Source: Carex sylvatica (taxonomy: Eukaryota; Streptophyta; Magnoliopsida; Poales; Cyperaceae). Taken from it: 64,000 bases of DNA. The notes beneath the pieces were generated by a model. It saw only the letters and a program-made list of their open reading frames with translations. It had not been told where the DNA came from and did no database searches. The stretch lies in assembly GCA_964058845.1 (NCBI GenBank), contig CAXKVR010000141.1, positions 204,520 to 268,519 of the forward strand, given 5' to 3'. Below are positions 1 through 11,391 of the stretch, one piece after another. The position numbers and the translations under genes are program-made. Position 1 is the first letter of the stretch. Each line of letters begins with the position of its first letter.

Positions 1-133
1 AGTACAGAATTTCATTTTGATATCTATACTTTTTCTTTCCTATTTTAATACTTAATTGAAGAAATCGATTACTGGTAACACATCATATCATTGAGTATTT
101 GTACCAGTATAAATATAAGAAGAAAAGACTTAC

Positions 134-920
134 TGGTATTGACAGGGCCAACAGTTGCTTGTTTGAAGAGGCCATAGAGGATCAATAAGTTATCGTTCGA
201 ACACTCTTTCAAGGTTTTTGCCAATGCAGCATGTTCATCAAAGTCTTCCTACAGAAGATTCATAGCACGATTCAGATCAGTTGCGGTTATCCCCAAATTA
301 CTTCTTGAATTTTGACGCTTTCAATTATTAAAGATATACAGAAAGAAAAAGTTACCAGCTGCTATTCACTGAGGGCCCAAATTCAAGCCAGAATTCTTGC
401 CTTTTTGGGTAATTTTAGTTTAGAACAGAAAGGGAAAGGCAAATTTTCAGTCTCTTTGTAAGATGGCCATTATAATTAGAGAATAACACCAGACTAGTAA
501 ATTCATCTGTTATTTATTACAGAAACTGAGGTCATCTTACAAATTTTTGCTAATTATTTAAACAAAAATACTAGAAATGATGTATGGTAGGGAATTCATT
601 TTACACAAGGGCCAAAAAAGATAGAAATCAGATCAACACCAGATCGATAATTTAGATAACAGAATATAAAATTATTTCCGGCTAAAAGAGCACTGATTTC
701 GGAGTTCAGAACAATCTATATCTCTTTTGAATAAGAATAATTTCAGACCTTTTTTTTTCTCTTGAAAATTAATGATTTTGCTAAAAGCAACAGATCAGCT
801 GGTTCAGATGTAATGGCAACAGAAAAATTGAAGGAAAATGATATTTCGTTTGCAAATTTTGCTAAATTTCTTTGATTCAAATAACTTAAAAGTTACTTGT
901 AGGAGTACCTGGAGACCCAT
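134..920 (-). CDS. ACBP: Acyl-CoA-binding protein (10-kDa type), 5' exons only; gene runs off the window start
   Basis: Small cytosolic proteins of this family bind long-chain acyl-CoA esters and carry them between membranes. Two coding exons are visible on the minus strand. Exon 1 (920-909) encodes only Met-Gly-Leu-Gln and ends at a GT donor. Exon 2 (248-134) encodes helix 1-2 of the acyl-CoA-binding fold, with the family signature LILYGLFKQATVGPVNT, including the Tyr and Lys that contact acyl-CoA. Exon 2 ends in phase 1 at position 134 followed by GT, so the exons with the KWDAWKA motif and the C-terminal helix lie outside the window. The exon plan (12 bp, then about 120 bp) is the same as in the complete paralogue at 9584-11283, which supports the start codon. 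No stop or frameshift is seen. Identity is certain; function of this copy is inferred from the family. Confidence 0.9.
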
Positions 921-996
921 CTTCTCTCGGTTTCTGTTTTTCTCTTGATTTCTCCGCAGCAAATTTGACGGCCTTTCGAGATTGGGATATTTGCCA

Positions 997-1004
997 TTTA
1001 TATA
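997..1004 (-). promoter_or_regulatory. Probable TATA box of the first ACBP gene
   Basis: On the minus strand the octamer TATATAAA stands about 80 bases upstream of the ATG at 920, which leaves room for a short 5' leader. It is placed by sequence and distance only; no transcript start was measured. Confidence 0.45.
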
Positions 1005-1020
1005 GGGAAACGATGAACTT

Positions 1021-2741
1021 ATCGTTTATGTATATTCCTCGGTGTATATATCTGTGTTGCGAGTTAATAGGCTAAGGTTTTTCTCCATTGAACCATCGTA
1101 ACAAATTAATTATTCGGATTCAGTTCGGCCAAGTTAAAAATTTGTGATTCAGAAATTACTCGGACCAGAAATCTCAGTCCTGCAAGAGAGCAAAAAAAAA
1201 AAATTGAAAAAATTTTGGAAAAAATTCACAAATAATTCAGAAAATTCGGAAATTTTTTTAAAAATTCGCGAATAATTCGGATTTAATTTGGTTAAAGTTC
1301 GATCAACCAAATAATTCGGCATTCGGTTCGGTATCACCCAAAAAATAAATTATTCGGATATAATTTGGATTTGATTCGGGAATCTTGTGACTATGCATTG
1401 AACTACTAATAACTTGCTTATGGTTATAATTACAAAAGATTATCTATTCTTTTGTAACTTTGACCATTATTTTTAATATTTTCACATAATTTATTCTTAC
1501 AATTTATAAAATTATTCACAATTTTAATATATTATAATATTTGCGCTTATCATTTTTTATTTTACAATCTTGCCGTGGTCTTGTAAAATTTATATCATAA
1601 TTTTGGCAAACTCAATAAATTAATAATTAGTCACACATCCATTCAATAACTATCATAATTTTTATATCAAAAATGCAATTGATTTTTATCAATGACTGAA
1701 GTAGTATAATTTTTTATTTATTAAAAAATAGTAACATAATAAGATTATTTTATAACGCATAACTTACAATTGATAAATTAATTGTTCTCCTAACAGTTTT
1801 TTCTTTGACACATTTTTGTGTGGAATTTTTAAATTCATATTAAAAAAAAAAATAATGTTAATGTTAGAGGTTCCATAAGTTTGATGAGACATCGTTTGAA
1901 TTGAATGTATTTAGCATTTGACTCAATGCATGTGCTCATTTTGGTAATAAAATAAATTTTTAAGTATTAGATGGAGGAATTCAACCTGAACATATACAAC
2001 AAATGTGTTGATACGTTTCTTATAAAATATTTGTACTTGATGTTAAAAATATTCATACGGTACGTTATTAGGAATAAAACTTTAAAACTTGTATATTTAA
2101 CTTGTATGATTATTTAGAAAATAAAAAATGATGACAATTTTACATGTTATGTATGAAATTCAGATAAAAACATAAATAATTTATGGTGCAAGTAAAAAAT
2201 GCAAGTTATTTTTTTGTTCAACTTTTAGACTAATGGACCAACAAAAAATTTAACTTTGAATCATCTTATAAAGATGCTTGATATATAATAAATCCAAATA
2301 CCACATTTGGAGGATCGTCAAGCCTTTTCAAGTCCATATTATCATGATTCCGAGTTAATATAAATTCAATTCAAGTCAGCAATGGATCAATTTTGAACAG
2401 TTTGACATGCTTTAGTATTTTCGTCATAACCACTTTATATGAACCCCGATTAAGATGATTCAAAGCTATGTGAAAAGCTAATAACATGCTCTATAATTTC
2501 TTGTGAAATATTGTTGCAAAACTATAATGAAAACTACTCAAAAACAATCATATGCCAGTTTTTGAAGATTTACTATTAATTAGTTAGATGTGAATTGTGA
2601 GTGGGTTTTAAATAAGATCAAAAGAGAGTTTTTTTATGTTGCTTAAGAGCTATATTTTATGTTTCTAGGCAGTTTTTTAGTGTCTCTAAATAGTAATTAA
2701 GAGTATTTTTAAAAAATTTAAAAGTACCATTTTTAAAAAAA
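1021..2741. other. AT-rich intergenic DNA
   Basis: No gene was recognised here. Positions 1090-1380 contain many degenerate copies of the words AATTCGG and ATTCGGATT, which look like an eroded repeat or transposon end. The rest is AT-rich sequence with no open frame of interest. Confidence 0.5.
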
Positions 2742-3868
2742 TAATAAACCAAAAAACTATCAATTATGTATAATTCCAAAACTACCACAGCCGCATCCGC
2801 TAGATGCGGCTCTTTTTTTTCAAATTATGAGGGAATCTCAAAGGATACTGTATGATTTTAATATATGATATATTATTTTATTTTATAGTTATTTTTTATC
2901 GGAGACCCTGAAAGCTTATTCGTCGATAGCCCTAAATTATTTTTTATTACAAACAAGTCTAATTAGATATATATTATTTTATTTTAGGGTTATTTTTCAC
3001 CGAAGACTCTAGAAGTTTATTTGCCAATATTCCTAAATTTATTTTTATTACGAAGAAGTCCAATAACATATATATTATTTTATTTTGTGATTATTTTTCA
3101 CCAAAGACTCTAAAAGTTTAATCGCCGATAGTCCTAAATTAAACTTCTAGAGATATCAACGAATAAACTTCTAGGGTCTTCGGAATAACCATAAAATAAA
3201 ATAGTATATATGTTATTGGACTACTCTGTAATAAAAATTAATTTAGGGCTATCGGGGAATAACCTTTTAGGATCTTAGGTGAAAAATAATCACAAAATAA
3301 AATAATATATATGTTATTGGACTTCTTGATAATAAAAATAAATTTAGGAATATCGGCGAATAAACTTCTAGAGTCTTCGGTGAAAGATAGCCTTAAAATA
3401 AAATTATATATATCTAGTTAGACTTCTTTGTAATAAAAATAAATTTAGAAATATCGGTGAATAAACTTCAAGGGTCTTCGGTGAAAAATAAACATAAAAT
3501 AAAATAATATATATCTAATTAGACTTTTTTGTAATAAAAATTAATTTAAAGTTATCGGCGAATAAACTTTCAAAATCTTCGATGAAAAATAATCATAAAA
3601 AAATATTATATATTAAAATCATACCGTATCCTGAGATTTCCTCATAATTAAAAAGAAAAGAAAAAAGGATTGCATGGGATGAGAACTCTGTTCTGGGGTC
3701 GCATTCCGTAGATGTAGTCCCTAGGAAAAGTGACCGCATCTATGCGAACTCTGTTCTGGGGTCGCATTCCGTAGATGTAGTCCCTAGGAAAAGTGACCAC
3801 ATTCCATAGATGCAGTTACGGTAGTTTTGGATTTGTACAAAAATTGTGGTTTTTTATTTATATTTCTT
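2742..3868. mobile_element. Long foldback element with internal tandem units
   Basis: The two halves are imperfect reverse complements. The outer arms share CCAAAACTACC (left, about 2775) and GGTAGTTTTGG (right, about 3822), each next to a GATGC/GCATC word. Further in, a block ending AAATTATGAGGGAATCTC (2822) is mirrored at 3635-3655. Between them lie several units of about 100 bp in each arm, each containing TATTTTATTTT, a CACCGAAGACTCTAGAAG-like word and CCTAAATT, inverted between the arms. It has no coding capacity. This is a foldback/MITE-type element; I could not assign the superfamily because no convincing target duplication was found. Confidence 0.7.
3683..3802. repeat. 63-bp direct tandem duplication
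   Basis: The segment beginning GAACTCTGTTCTGGGG at 3683 is repeated at 3746, with a period of 63 bp and near identity through TAGTCCCTAGGAAAAGTGACC. It lies in the right arm of the foldback element and has no counterpart in the left arm, so it arose after that arm formed. Confidence 0.85.
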
Positions 3869-4706
3869 GAAGTAATATTAATGTTTAGGTAGCTTTTAGA
3901 GGAAGAAACATGGCTATATAAGGAAGCAGATGGATTAGTACAAATTTTATTGAATTGAGTTTTATCTCCTCTTATTATTTATTGGATTGAGTTTTGCTCC
4001 TTTTGAGTGATATTTCGTTGAAATAATTAGTGTTATTGTAAGTTTTATTGGCAAGACCATATCAAATAAAGTCTAAGTAAACATATATAATAACACATAA
4101 TTCAAATCGGTATGATTTATACAAATAACAAAACAAAAGAGTAAATGACACATTTTAGCAAATTCTAAAAATAAAATAAAAAATCTCTGATAACAAAATA
4201 AAAGGCTTCACTATGCACGCATGTTACATGTATTACTACAGGAGGGACGGAAACGATGGATCCCACAGAGAATCAATGACAGTGACAGCTTATGAGTTCC
4301 GTAATGAGGATCCATATATCTCCTATTTGGACCAAACACGAAACACGTACAATATCCAATATGATCTCTTCTTTTTAGGAAGTTCAAAAAAGAAAGCCAG
4401 CGATTTCGAATATTGGGGCTCCCATTGGACAATGACGGTGAATAGAGAATACTGTGGATGATCTGTATGATGATTTATATAAGCATCTCAAATTAAATAT
4501 GGACTCTTCTTTTTTTTTTCTCTTCTTTTTTAATAACGGCAATTGTTTCTTCCGATTTTCATATATATAAAAATTTCTTAATGAAACATTAACAAAATAT
4601 TATTTAATTTTCACAATTTAACATACAAATAAGATTGGAATATGAAATTCAGGTCTTTTAAAAATATGAATATGAAAATCTGCCGAATTTTTTATTAATA
4701 CCATAA
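3869..4706. other. Intergenic DNA
   Basis: AT-rich sequence. The segment 4211-4461 is open on both strands for about 75-82 codons, but neither product resembles a known protein and there is no splice or promoter context, so no gene is called. Confidence 0.4.
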
Positions 4707-4714
4707 AAAATAAA

Positions 4715-5677
4715 GAAAATATCAAACCTGTCCTCTATTTTATTTTTTTTCAAATTTGCCCTGACTGCTCATACGTGGGGCGGCCGGGTTTTCTATCAAA
4801 CCGCCTCGCACGTGGACGATCAACTTCTTCTTTTTTTTTTTTTTTTTTTTTTTTTTATCAGATTGACGGAGCGGTCAGCTACAGTATTTTTTTTTTTTAA
4901 AGGGATCCAAGTATTTCATATCTTTAGAATTTATTCCAAATTTATACCAAGGATTTCATTTAGAATTTATACCAAATTTTAAAGTTTTCCAAGGAAGATA
5001 ATTTATACCAAGGATTTCATATAGAAAAAAGTTAATATATGTTGACATACAAAAAATTTAGTCACTGTATATACCATCGAACCTGCAATTTTCAACACCA
5101 ATTTAATTTGTAAAGTTTATGGGTTTACCTTATTATATTTCTTAATTAGTAAATTTAAAAATCATGTGTCAGTAATTATTATTGTATTTTCCGTCATGCA
5201 TCATTGCGAATTAAACTTTATTTTTCTTTCAAAACACTAATGTCATCTTTATATACATAATTTTTTGTAATGTGGTTAATTTGTAGCATCTCAATCAACG
5301 ATTCAATTTGATTACTTATAGTTGATAATTAGGTCTTAAGTTGAATTGCATATACTGAAATATTAGATGAATTAGCTAAATCATGATAAATAATTATGCC
5401 AATTGGCGAAATGATGCTTAGAATGAATTAAATTATGATAAATATCAAGCTTTTTTAAAATATGCTCTCAGATCATTTTCCCTATGAATTAATATTTCGG
5501 GCTTTGTTATGAGTCCAACAAAGCTTCTCATCCTTCTGCGTGAAATTTGATGTCTGGGCGGAATTCTATCTTCATTTTCTCATTTCTATCAAAATATTAA
5601 GATTTTTAAAAATAAAAAATAAAAAATACTTAGCTGACCGCTCCGCCTCTGGGCGGTCTGGTCAAAAAAAAAAAAAA

Positions 5678-5708
<31 letters not shown>

Positions 5709-5817
5709 TGACTGTCCGCGTGCGGGTCAGTTTGATAGAAAAACTTGGCCACTTTACGTTTGGGCAGTCAGGAAAGATTTAAAAAAAAAAAAATTAGAGG
5801 GCAGATTTTATATTTTC
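4715..5817. mobile_element. Non-autonomous Mutator-type element with long terminal inverted repeats
   Basis: Terminal inverted repeats of roughly 170-190 bp: the left end GAAAATATCAAACCTGTCCT is mirrored by the right end, whose reverse complement starts GAAAATATAAAATCTGCCCT. Both arms contain the word GGAGCGGTCAGCT (inverted on the right) next to a long T/A-rich run. The octamer AAAATAAA flanks both ends (4707-4714 and 5818-5825), compatible with the 8-10 bp duplication made by Mutator transposases. The 1,103-bp element has no open reading frame that looks coding. The long A/T and GAA runs next to the arms probably vary in length. Confidence 0.8.
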
Positions 5818-5825
5818 AAAATAAA

Positions 5826-6769
5826 GATTTAAATTTTTGTATTTTTTTTTAAATGAAAAAAATAAAGTTAGAATGTGTTAGACAAATATTTCTCTTCTGA
5901 TCGATGTGTAATCAAATAGGTATCCATAATTCCATACAAACAAACTCAGGTATTGTTATATATTTCTAAAATCGGATGATTTAAATCCTACTCTATAAAA
6001 AGAAAAAGAAAAAGAAAAAAAAAAAAACTACTCTTCATAAGATAATAAAAAGTATTCTAAAGATATGAATTTTGACTTGTAACTATTCATTAGACAGCAA
6101 GACAAATTTATTATATAGCACGAATCGCTTGACGTGTGTATCTACAGACCTCAAAATGTATGCATATTCTCTTTTGCAAATTGTGAAATATCTCGTTTGT
6201 CCTTGTTTCGCCACAAAATTGTTCTCATAAAAAGAAATTGTTAGTGGCTAGAGTAGCTCTTGACGTATATTTGAAATTGAGTAAGTTATTATCGTCTCTC
6301 ATTAGGACTAATTCAATAAGTTAGTTTATTATTAAATTGAATCTATATACATGGGTGGACTCAGCATATAACAGGGGCCAGCCGTTTCTCTTTGAATTTT
6401 GAATTTTAGTGGTGATCTATCGGTACTGATCGATCGACTTTGCCTTCTCTGCACAAATCAGACGTGATCCTTTATCTCCCTTTTTGTTCATTCTAGCCAT
6501 GGACTTAATTCTTGCCACGATGGTTAGCAAAACTAGTCTCAATAGGAGCGATAAAAATGCCAATAAAGATTCAGGGCTTTATACACTTTTGCATGGTGCA
6601 AAGACATATCAGTGAAGCAAGTAGTGTGTACTCAAAATACTGGTAGCTTGTTCAGACTAGTAACTACGCATCAAGCAATCTCTGAATTGCAAATTCTGAT
6701 CCAAATTGTGGTGCAAGCAAGAATGACAGCATCTCAAGGTTTACTTGATGATGCAATATGCATAGATTA
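5826..6769. other. Intergenic DNA
   Basis: AT-rich sequence between the Mutator-type MITE and the LINE relic. I see no coding exon, RNA gene or repeat that I can name. Confidence 0.4.
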
Positions 6770-7245
6770 TGGAAGCTAACAGCACCGCCTCGTTTCAAAA
6801 TCTTCGGATGGCTACTTCTACTAAACAGGGTATTACCCACTGAAAATCTTAACAGGAGACTACAATGCACCTGTTTAGAGATTGTATAAATGCAAGACAG
6901 GTATACAATCGGGTCCTCAATTCAGACATGCTGCATTGCAGTACGTACGCAACTGTTCCATGACGTGGATTATGCAACTTTGCTGATTGATGGAAGTAAG
7001 CCGAAGGAGCTCAGAGAATTAGTGCTCATCACATTGTTTATACAAGATTGTTCAGAGAGCGTTCAAAGTCGGTTGAAGAATTGACGGAAGAAGTGAAAAC
7101 CCAGTGGAATTATACAAATCAAAGAAGATCATCATGTTTCTGTTATGTTCTAGGGTGTTTTTATTTGATTTTTATTTTTTTCACAATCACATGCATGTAT
7201 ATCCATCAGAGGGTTATTTCTCACAACCCTCAACAAACAATGTAA
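6770..7245 (+). pseudogene. LINE retrotransposon relic: zf-RVT domain and 3' end of ORF2
   Basis: Plus-strand codons from 6770 read WKLTAPPRFKIFGWLLLLNR and continue with VLPTENLNRRL. That is the pattern of the zinc-binding domain following reverse transcriptase in plant non-LTR retrotransposons (W-K-x-x-x-P-P-x-x-K-x-F-x-W). An in-frame stop occurs near 6887. Downstream, in shifted frames, 6990-7130 contains KELRELVLITLF and RERSKSVEELTEEVKTQW, which resemble the C-terminal end of LINE ORF2. The catalytic RT domain is absent. It is a dead, 5'-truncated, frameshifted copy. The zf-RVT match is clear; the C-terminal match is weaker. Confidence 0.7.
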
Positions 7246-9583
7246 CGAATTGCAATTAATAAAATAGGAGTACGACTCCTATTCTTACTAAAATATATAT
7301 ATATACATATATAGATAAGAAGATAACTCTTTTAAGTTTTAACACGTGTGAATGAAAATAATAAATTGATGAGAGCAATTTAATTATCTCTTGTATATTG
7401 ACGTTGTGTCTGCTTTTTAATTTTAACAGATATGATGTACACATAAATACTTTATGAATTATTTTATAATACTAAGATGGTTACTTCTAACGTGTAAAAC
7501 TAAAATATGACCAAAATTATACTATATCATGAGTAAATCCAAATTCATAATTAGTTAATTTTAATTTGATGAGCAACAAAAGAAGCATGTAAAGGAAGTT
7601 GCAAGCTCTATTTGAATTAAAAAATATATTATATCATGAGTAAATCTATATGTCAAACTATATCTGAAAAAAAAAAATAGATCCACGAATAAACTAATTT
7701 TCTAACTCTATATGGGATAAATTTACATTAAATGAGAGGTAGATCTACATTACATAATATATGGAAGTAACACTGGAAAGTGAATGAAGAAAGAGGGAGC
7801 CAAAGAGAGTTCGATCGATAGATGTCATTAAATTCGGTCTCATGCTCAATTGAAACTATTCCATCCGTATTAAAATTTGTGGCACTTAATAATCAAGAAT
7901 CTGTATGCGAATCAGATAGTTTTGATTTAACATCCAATATAATTTGATCTGATATTCATCGGACCGCCTTTGATTTTAGCAAACAAGAAGGTTTGAAAGA
8001 AATATTATAAAACAATAACTTCAAATAAATATGGCCTCCAACTCTATAAGGATTAAAAGGAAAGTAGCACAATTGGTTAATTTTTTTTTTTTTTTAGAGT
8101 TGCTATATTTTTAAAGATCGAGAGTTTGATTCCTCTCACAACTTTGCAGCTTTTTCTAAGAATTTCAAAAAAAATAAAGATTAAATTTACTGAGGATAAG
8201 GTTTGAAAAAAGAAAACTTTTAGAAAATCGATGGATCATGCTGAAAGGATAATGTTTGGAAATTTTTTTTTGGACTAATAAAACTTTTGATGGGCCAATG
8301 CTGCCCAAAAAAAAAAAATGCTTTCATAAATTTTGCTGATTTTTGGATTAATTTTTAGAAAATACCTTATCGATATTGTGATATTGCACTTGTGTGAATA
8401 ATTAAAAAAGAAAATTCTCTATTAAGCATCAATTTGTCAAAATGCTGCAAATACTTGAATGCCTTGGTGTCTTTCTTGAAAGGAAAGCGCTATATTAAAT
8501 GCATCTTTTGTAATTTTGAGAGCTGAGAGAATACTTTCCTCTAAATACCAGCTTTGTCATTTTTATTCTCTCTCACACAATTAATAAAATAAGTTAATAA
8601 AGGAAAGTTATTCTTTCCATCCAAATATTGCACGACCCTCATAACTTGTCCTAATTAACTAAATTTGTTGCTGATTGAATTTTTTTTTTTTTACGTTGAG
8701 AGAGTGAAGTTGTTTGTAATCCATTTATTATATTTATTTTCGAATTTAAATAGTTTTTTTTGTAAACATAGACTTAGGAAAAGAAAGAGATCATAAGTGA
8801 AAATGATTAAAGGGTCGAAATCGAGTTACAAAATTGACAAGTTGAAAAAAGAAAGATTGATTCTTCTTCAAAGTAGAAACCATTATCTTTAAATTATGAA
8901 ACTATTATTGCTAATTTATTTTAGGGTGCTCATAGACTTAGGAGACCATTAACAGGATCGAAGTGGAAACGATCTTGTGCAACAAACTATTACTAATTTA
9001 TCTTTGTATATCTGAAAGCTATGTAGTATCAGCAGTTTTTAGTATTAGACATTAAGAAGATTTCAGGTAATCAAATGATTGAAGTTCAAGGTTATATATA
9101 TAATCACTCAACAACTTAAAAACTTTAACAACTTTTTGAACATATGATTTGATCTGATAAAAAATTATATATGAATACTCTAACATATTTTTCAACGCTT
9201 ATAAAATTCCAGCCCTCTTCATATTTTTTATTTGTTATGACCTATGATTAACTAAAATATAACTTATATATACACAATAGTCAACCTCATCGTCCAGCTT
9301 TCCTCGTTTCTTTTTAACATATAAATGAATGTAATTATTTTCGGTTAAAAAGAAATGTAATTGTTTTCATTTATATACAACCTACCGATTAATGAAGTTG
9401 AACATATATAAAATTAAAAAGAAGTGAGTAATTAAGAATAAAGATAAATTAAGTATTGGAATAATTTTTTTTTCTGAGCTCTTAAAAGCTCTTAATATTA
9501 CAAAAGATGCACTCAATATAACATTATAACAAGTACAACGAAGCAAATAACACTAAATTGAGGAGAAAACACAACAAATCAAT
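7246..9583. other. AT-rich intergenic DNA
   Basis: Contains only low-complexity sequence, short T-runs and the SINE-like fragment listed separately at 8063-8150. It lies downstream of the second ACBP gene, so the last bases may include its 3' untranslated region. No other feature could be supported. Confidence 0.4.
8063..8150 (+). repeat. tRNA-like (SINE-like) fragment
   Basis: GTAGCACAATTGGTTA resembles a tRNA A-box and GAGTTTGATTCC a B-box, separated by a T-run of about 16 bases and a stem-like GAGTTGC...CACAACT. The spacing fits a tRNA-derived sequence interrupted by poly-T. It is too degenerate to be a working tRNA and the family was not recognised. It could also be chance resemblance. 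Confidence 0.35.
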
Positions 9584-11283
9584 TTAAGAAGTGGTAGCTC
9601 CGGCGGCGACAGCGGCAGCCATTAGTTCCTTCATCTTGACGATGTATTCTTGCATTCCTTCCTCCTCCGATTGATCTAAATTCATAATTTCATATCTTGT
9701 CATTCAATTATTATCAAAAGTTAAAATGACGTTTATCGCGTCATAGTGAAATAACTAAAAAGACAAAACTATGCCCAAATAGCGCTGCTATATTGCAAAA
9801 TAACGCCCATAACGTCATGACTTTTATGGTATGAAAATACTATAACATGCTATTTAGAACCTTAATAATAATTATTATTATTATTATTTGCATTGTCATT
9901 ATTATTTAAATAGAGTTAAAATGCATAATTGATTTTATACTTCAATCTATGAACAAAACTAATAAATTTGAATAAAGAAAACTAAACTATAAAATATATA
10001 ATATATAAAAAAGACAAAAATAATGTGGCCTCTAGGAATTGAACCTGCGGCGGCTTCAGCGGCAGTTAGTAGTTCCTTCACCTTGGCAATGTATTCTTGC
10101 ATTGCTTCTTCCTTTGATTTACCTGAATTCATAATTTCATACCTTGTCATCGAATTATTATTGTTGTTGTTTTGATGTTATTATTATTTGAGTACGGTTA
10201 AATTACATTATTTGTTTGTGTTCCATTCATACTCCACATAATTATTTTTGTTTTCAAAACCTGAATAATTCGAATCACTCAATATAATCTGTACACTAAA
10301 ATGTAATCGGAGACCAAATTTTATATCTTTTTAATTTATTTACTATTTAATTAGAGAAGTACAAAATTATTATTTTGAATAATTTATAATTTTCTAAAAA
10401 CAATGATTTCGTAGCTATTTAATAAAATAGTAAAAAAGTGTAAAAAAATATAAAATTTGATCTCGAAACACCTTTTAATATAAAATTAATCATATTGAGT
10501 GATTAAGAAAACAGAAAAAACAAAAAATATGAAGGAAGATTAAAGTATAAAATCAATGTTTTATTTTAACCCTATTCTTATTATTTGATTATTTTATTTT
10601 TAGTGACATGATTGCTATTTATTTTGTTGCTAGCGATAAAGGAATAAATACCTTCGAGAGCCTTCCATGCATCCCATTTGTATCTATTGATCATGCTAAA
10701 TCTGTTGGGACGGGCTACAAGAACAAAAATTGGACAAATTTGTATATAATAAACGAAACTAAAGTTGGTAAAACATGTTTGTGTTTGTATTTGAAAAGGA
10801 AAAAGGAAAAAGGAAAATGAAAAATGAAAAATGTGGCATACGGGTGGTGACAGGCCCCTCTGTTGCTTGTTTGTAAAGAGAGTACAGTATCAATCTGTCT
10901 TCATCACTTGGTGGTGGTTCTTCTGGCAATTGCTTCACAATTTTTACTACTAGTTCAAATTCTTCCTAAAATATATTTCACGGTGAATTAAAATTTATCA
11001 GCTAAAAAGAAAGTGCTGAGAGACTTTCTTTTACATATATTATTCCTTTTTCTTTGCATAATTAAATTAACAACTGCTGACAACTGAGATTTTTCTAACT
11101 AAATATATACAACTCCCAAAGGAGAAATAGCTAGAGAGAGCTAACCTAGCTAGCTACTATCCAAGATCCACATGCATGTACAGCCTAGTGTCAGTACAAT
11201 ATCTACTAAGAAGCAAGAGCTAGCTAGTTGTTGCAAGATTTGTGAGGAATTGAAGAATATTAATTAATTACCTGAAGACCCAT
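9584..11283 (-). CDS. ACBP: Acyl-CoA-binding protein (10-kDa type) with duplicated terminal exon
   Basis: Binds and carries long-chain acyl-CoA in the cytosol. Minus-strand exons, all with AG/GT borders and matching phases: exon 1 11283-11272 (MGLQ); exon 2 10965-10842 (LILYSLYKQATEGPV, containing the Tyr and Lys ligands); exon 3 10714-10652 (63 bp, KWDAWKALE); exon 4 from 10122 (KSKEEAMQEYIAKVKELL); exon 5 9675-9584 (QSEEEGMQEYIVKMKELM, stop at 9584). Exons 4 and 5 are paralogous copies of the C-terminal helix, each preceded by the same intron end (ATGAAATTATGAATT then CAG or TAG), and both accept phase 1. Splicing exon 3 to exon 5 gives 96 codons, close to the usual 86-92. Including exon 4 as a 78-bp cassette (10122-10045, donor GCAG/GT) stays in frame. 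Reading through exon 4 gives a stop at 9959. Which form is made cannot be told from DNA. Confidence 0.9.
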
Positions 11284-11383
11284 TAATTAATTTCTGAGCG
11301 GTGGTGGTGGTGGTGGTGGTGTTGTTGTTTGGTTTCTTCTCTTCGATCTCAACTGCAAATTAAGCCGGTACGTGTATCCGGCT

Positions 11384-11391
11384 TTTTATAA
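11384..11391 (-). promoter_or_regulatory. Probable TATA box of the complete ACBP gene
   Basis: TTATAAAA-type sequence on the minus strand about 100 bases upstream of the ATG at 11283. The leader between them carries a run of CCACCG/CCACCA repeats (11299-11320), an unusually GC-rich 5' untranslated region in this AT-rich window. Confidence 0.5.

Noticed and set aside
4211..4461. Overlapping open frames on both strands
   Set aside because: No similarity to known proteins, no promoter or splice context, and openness on both strands at once suggests chance.
10608..10820. Plus-strand open frame of 70 codons
   Set aside because: It is antisense to ACBP exon 3 and its introns; the minus-strand reading is the real one.
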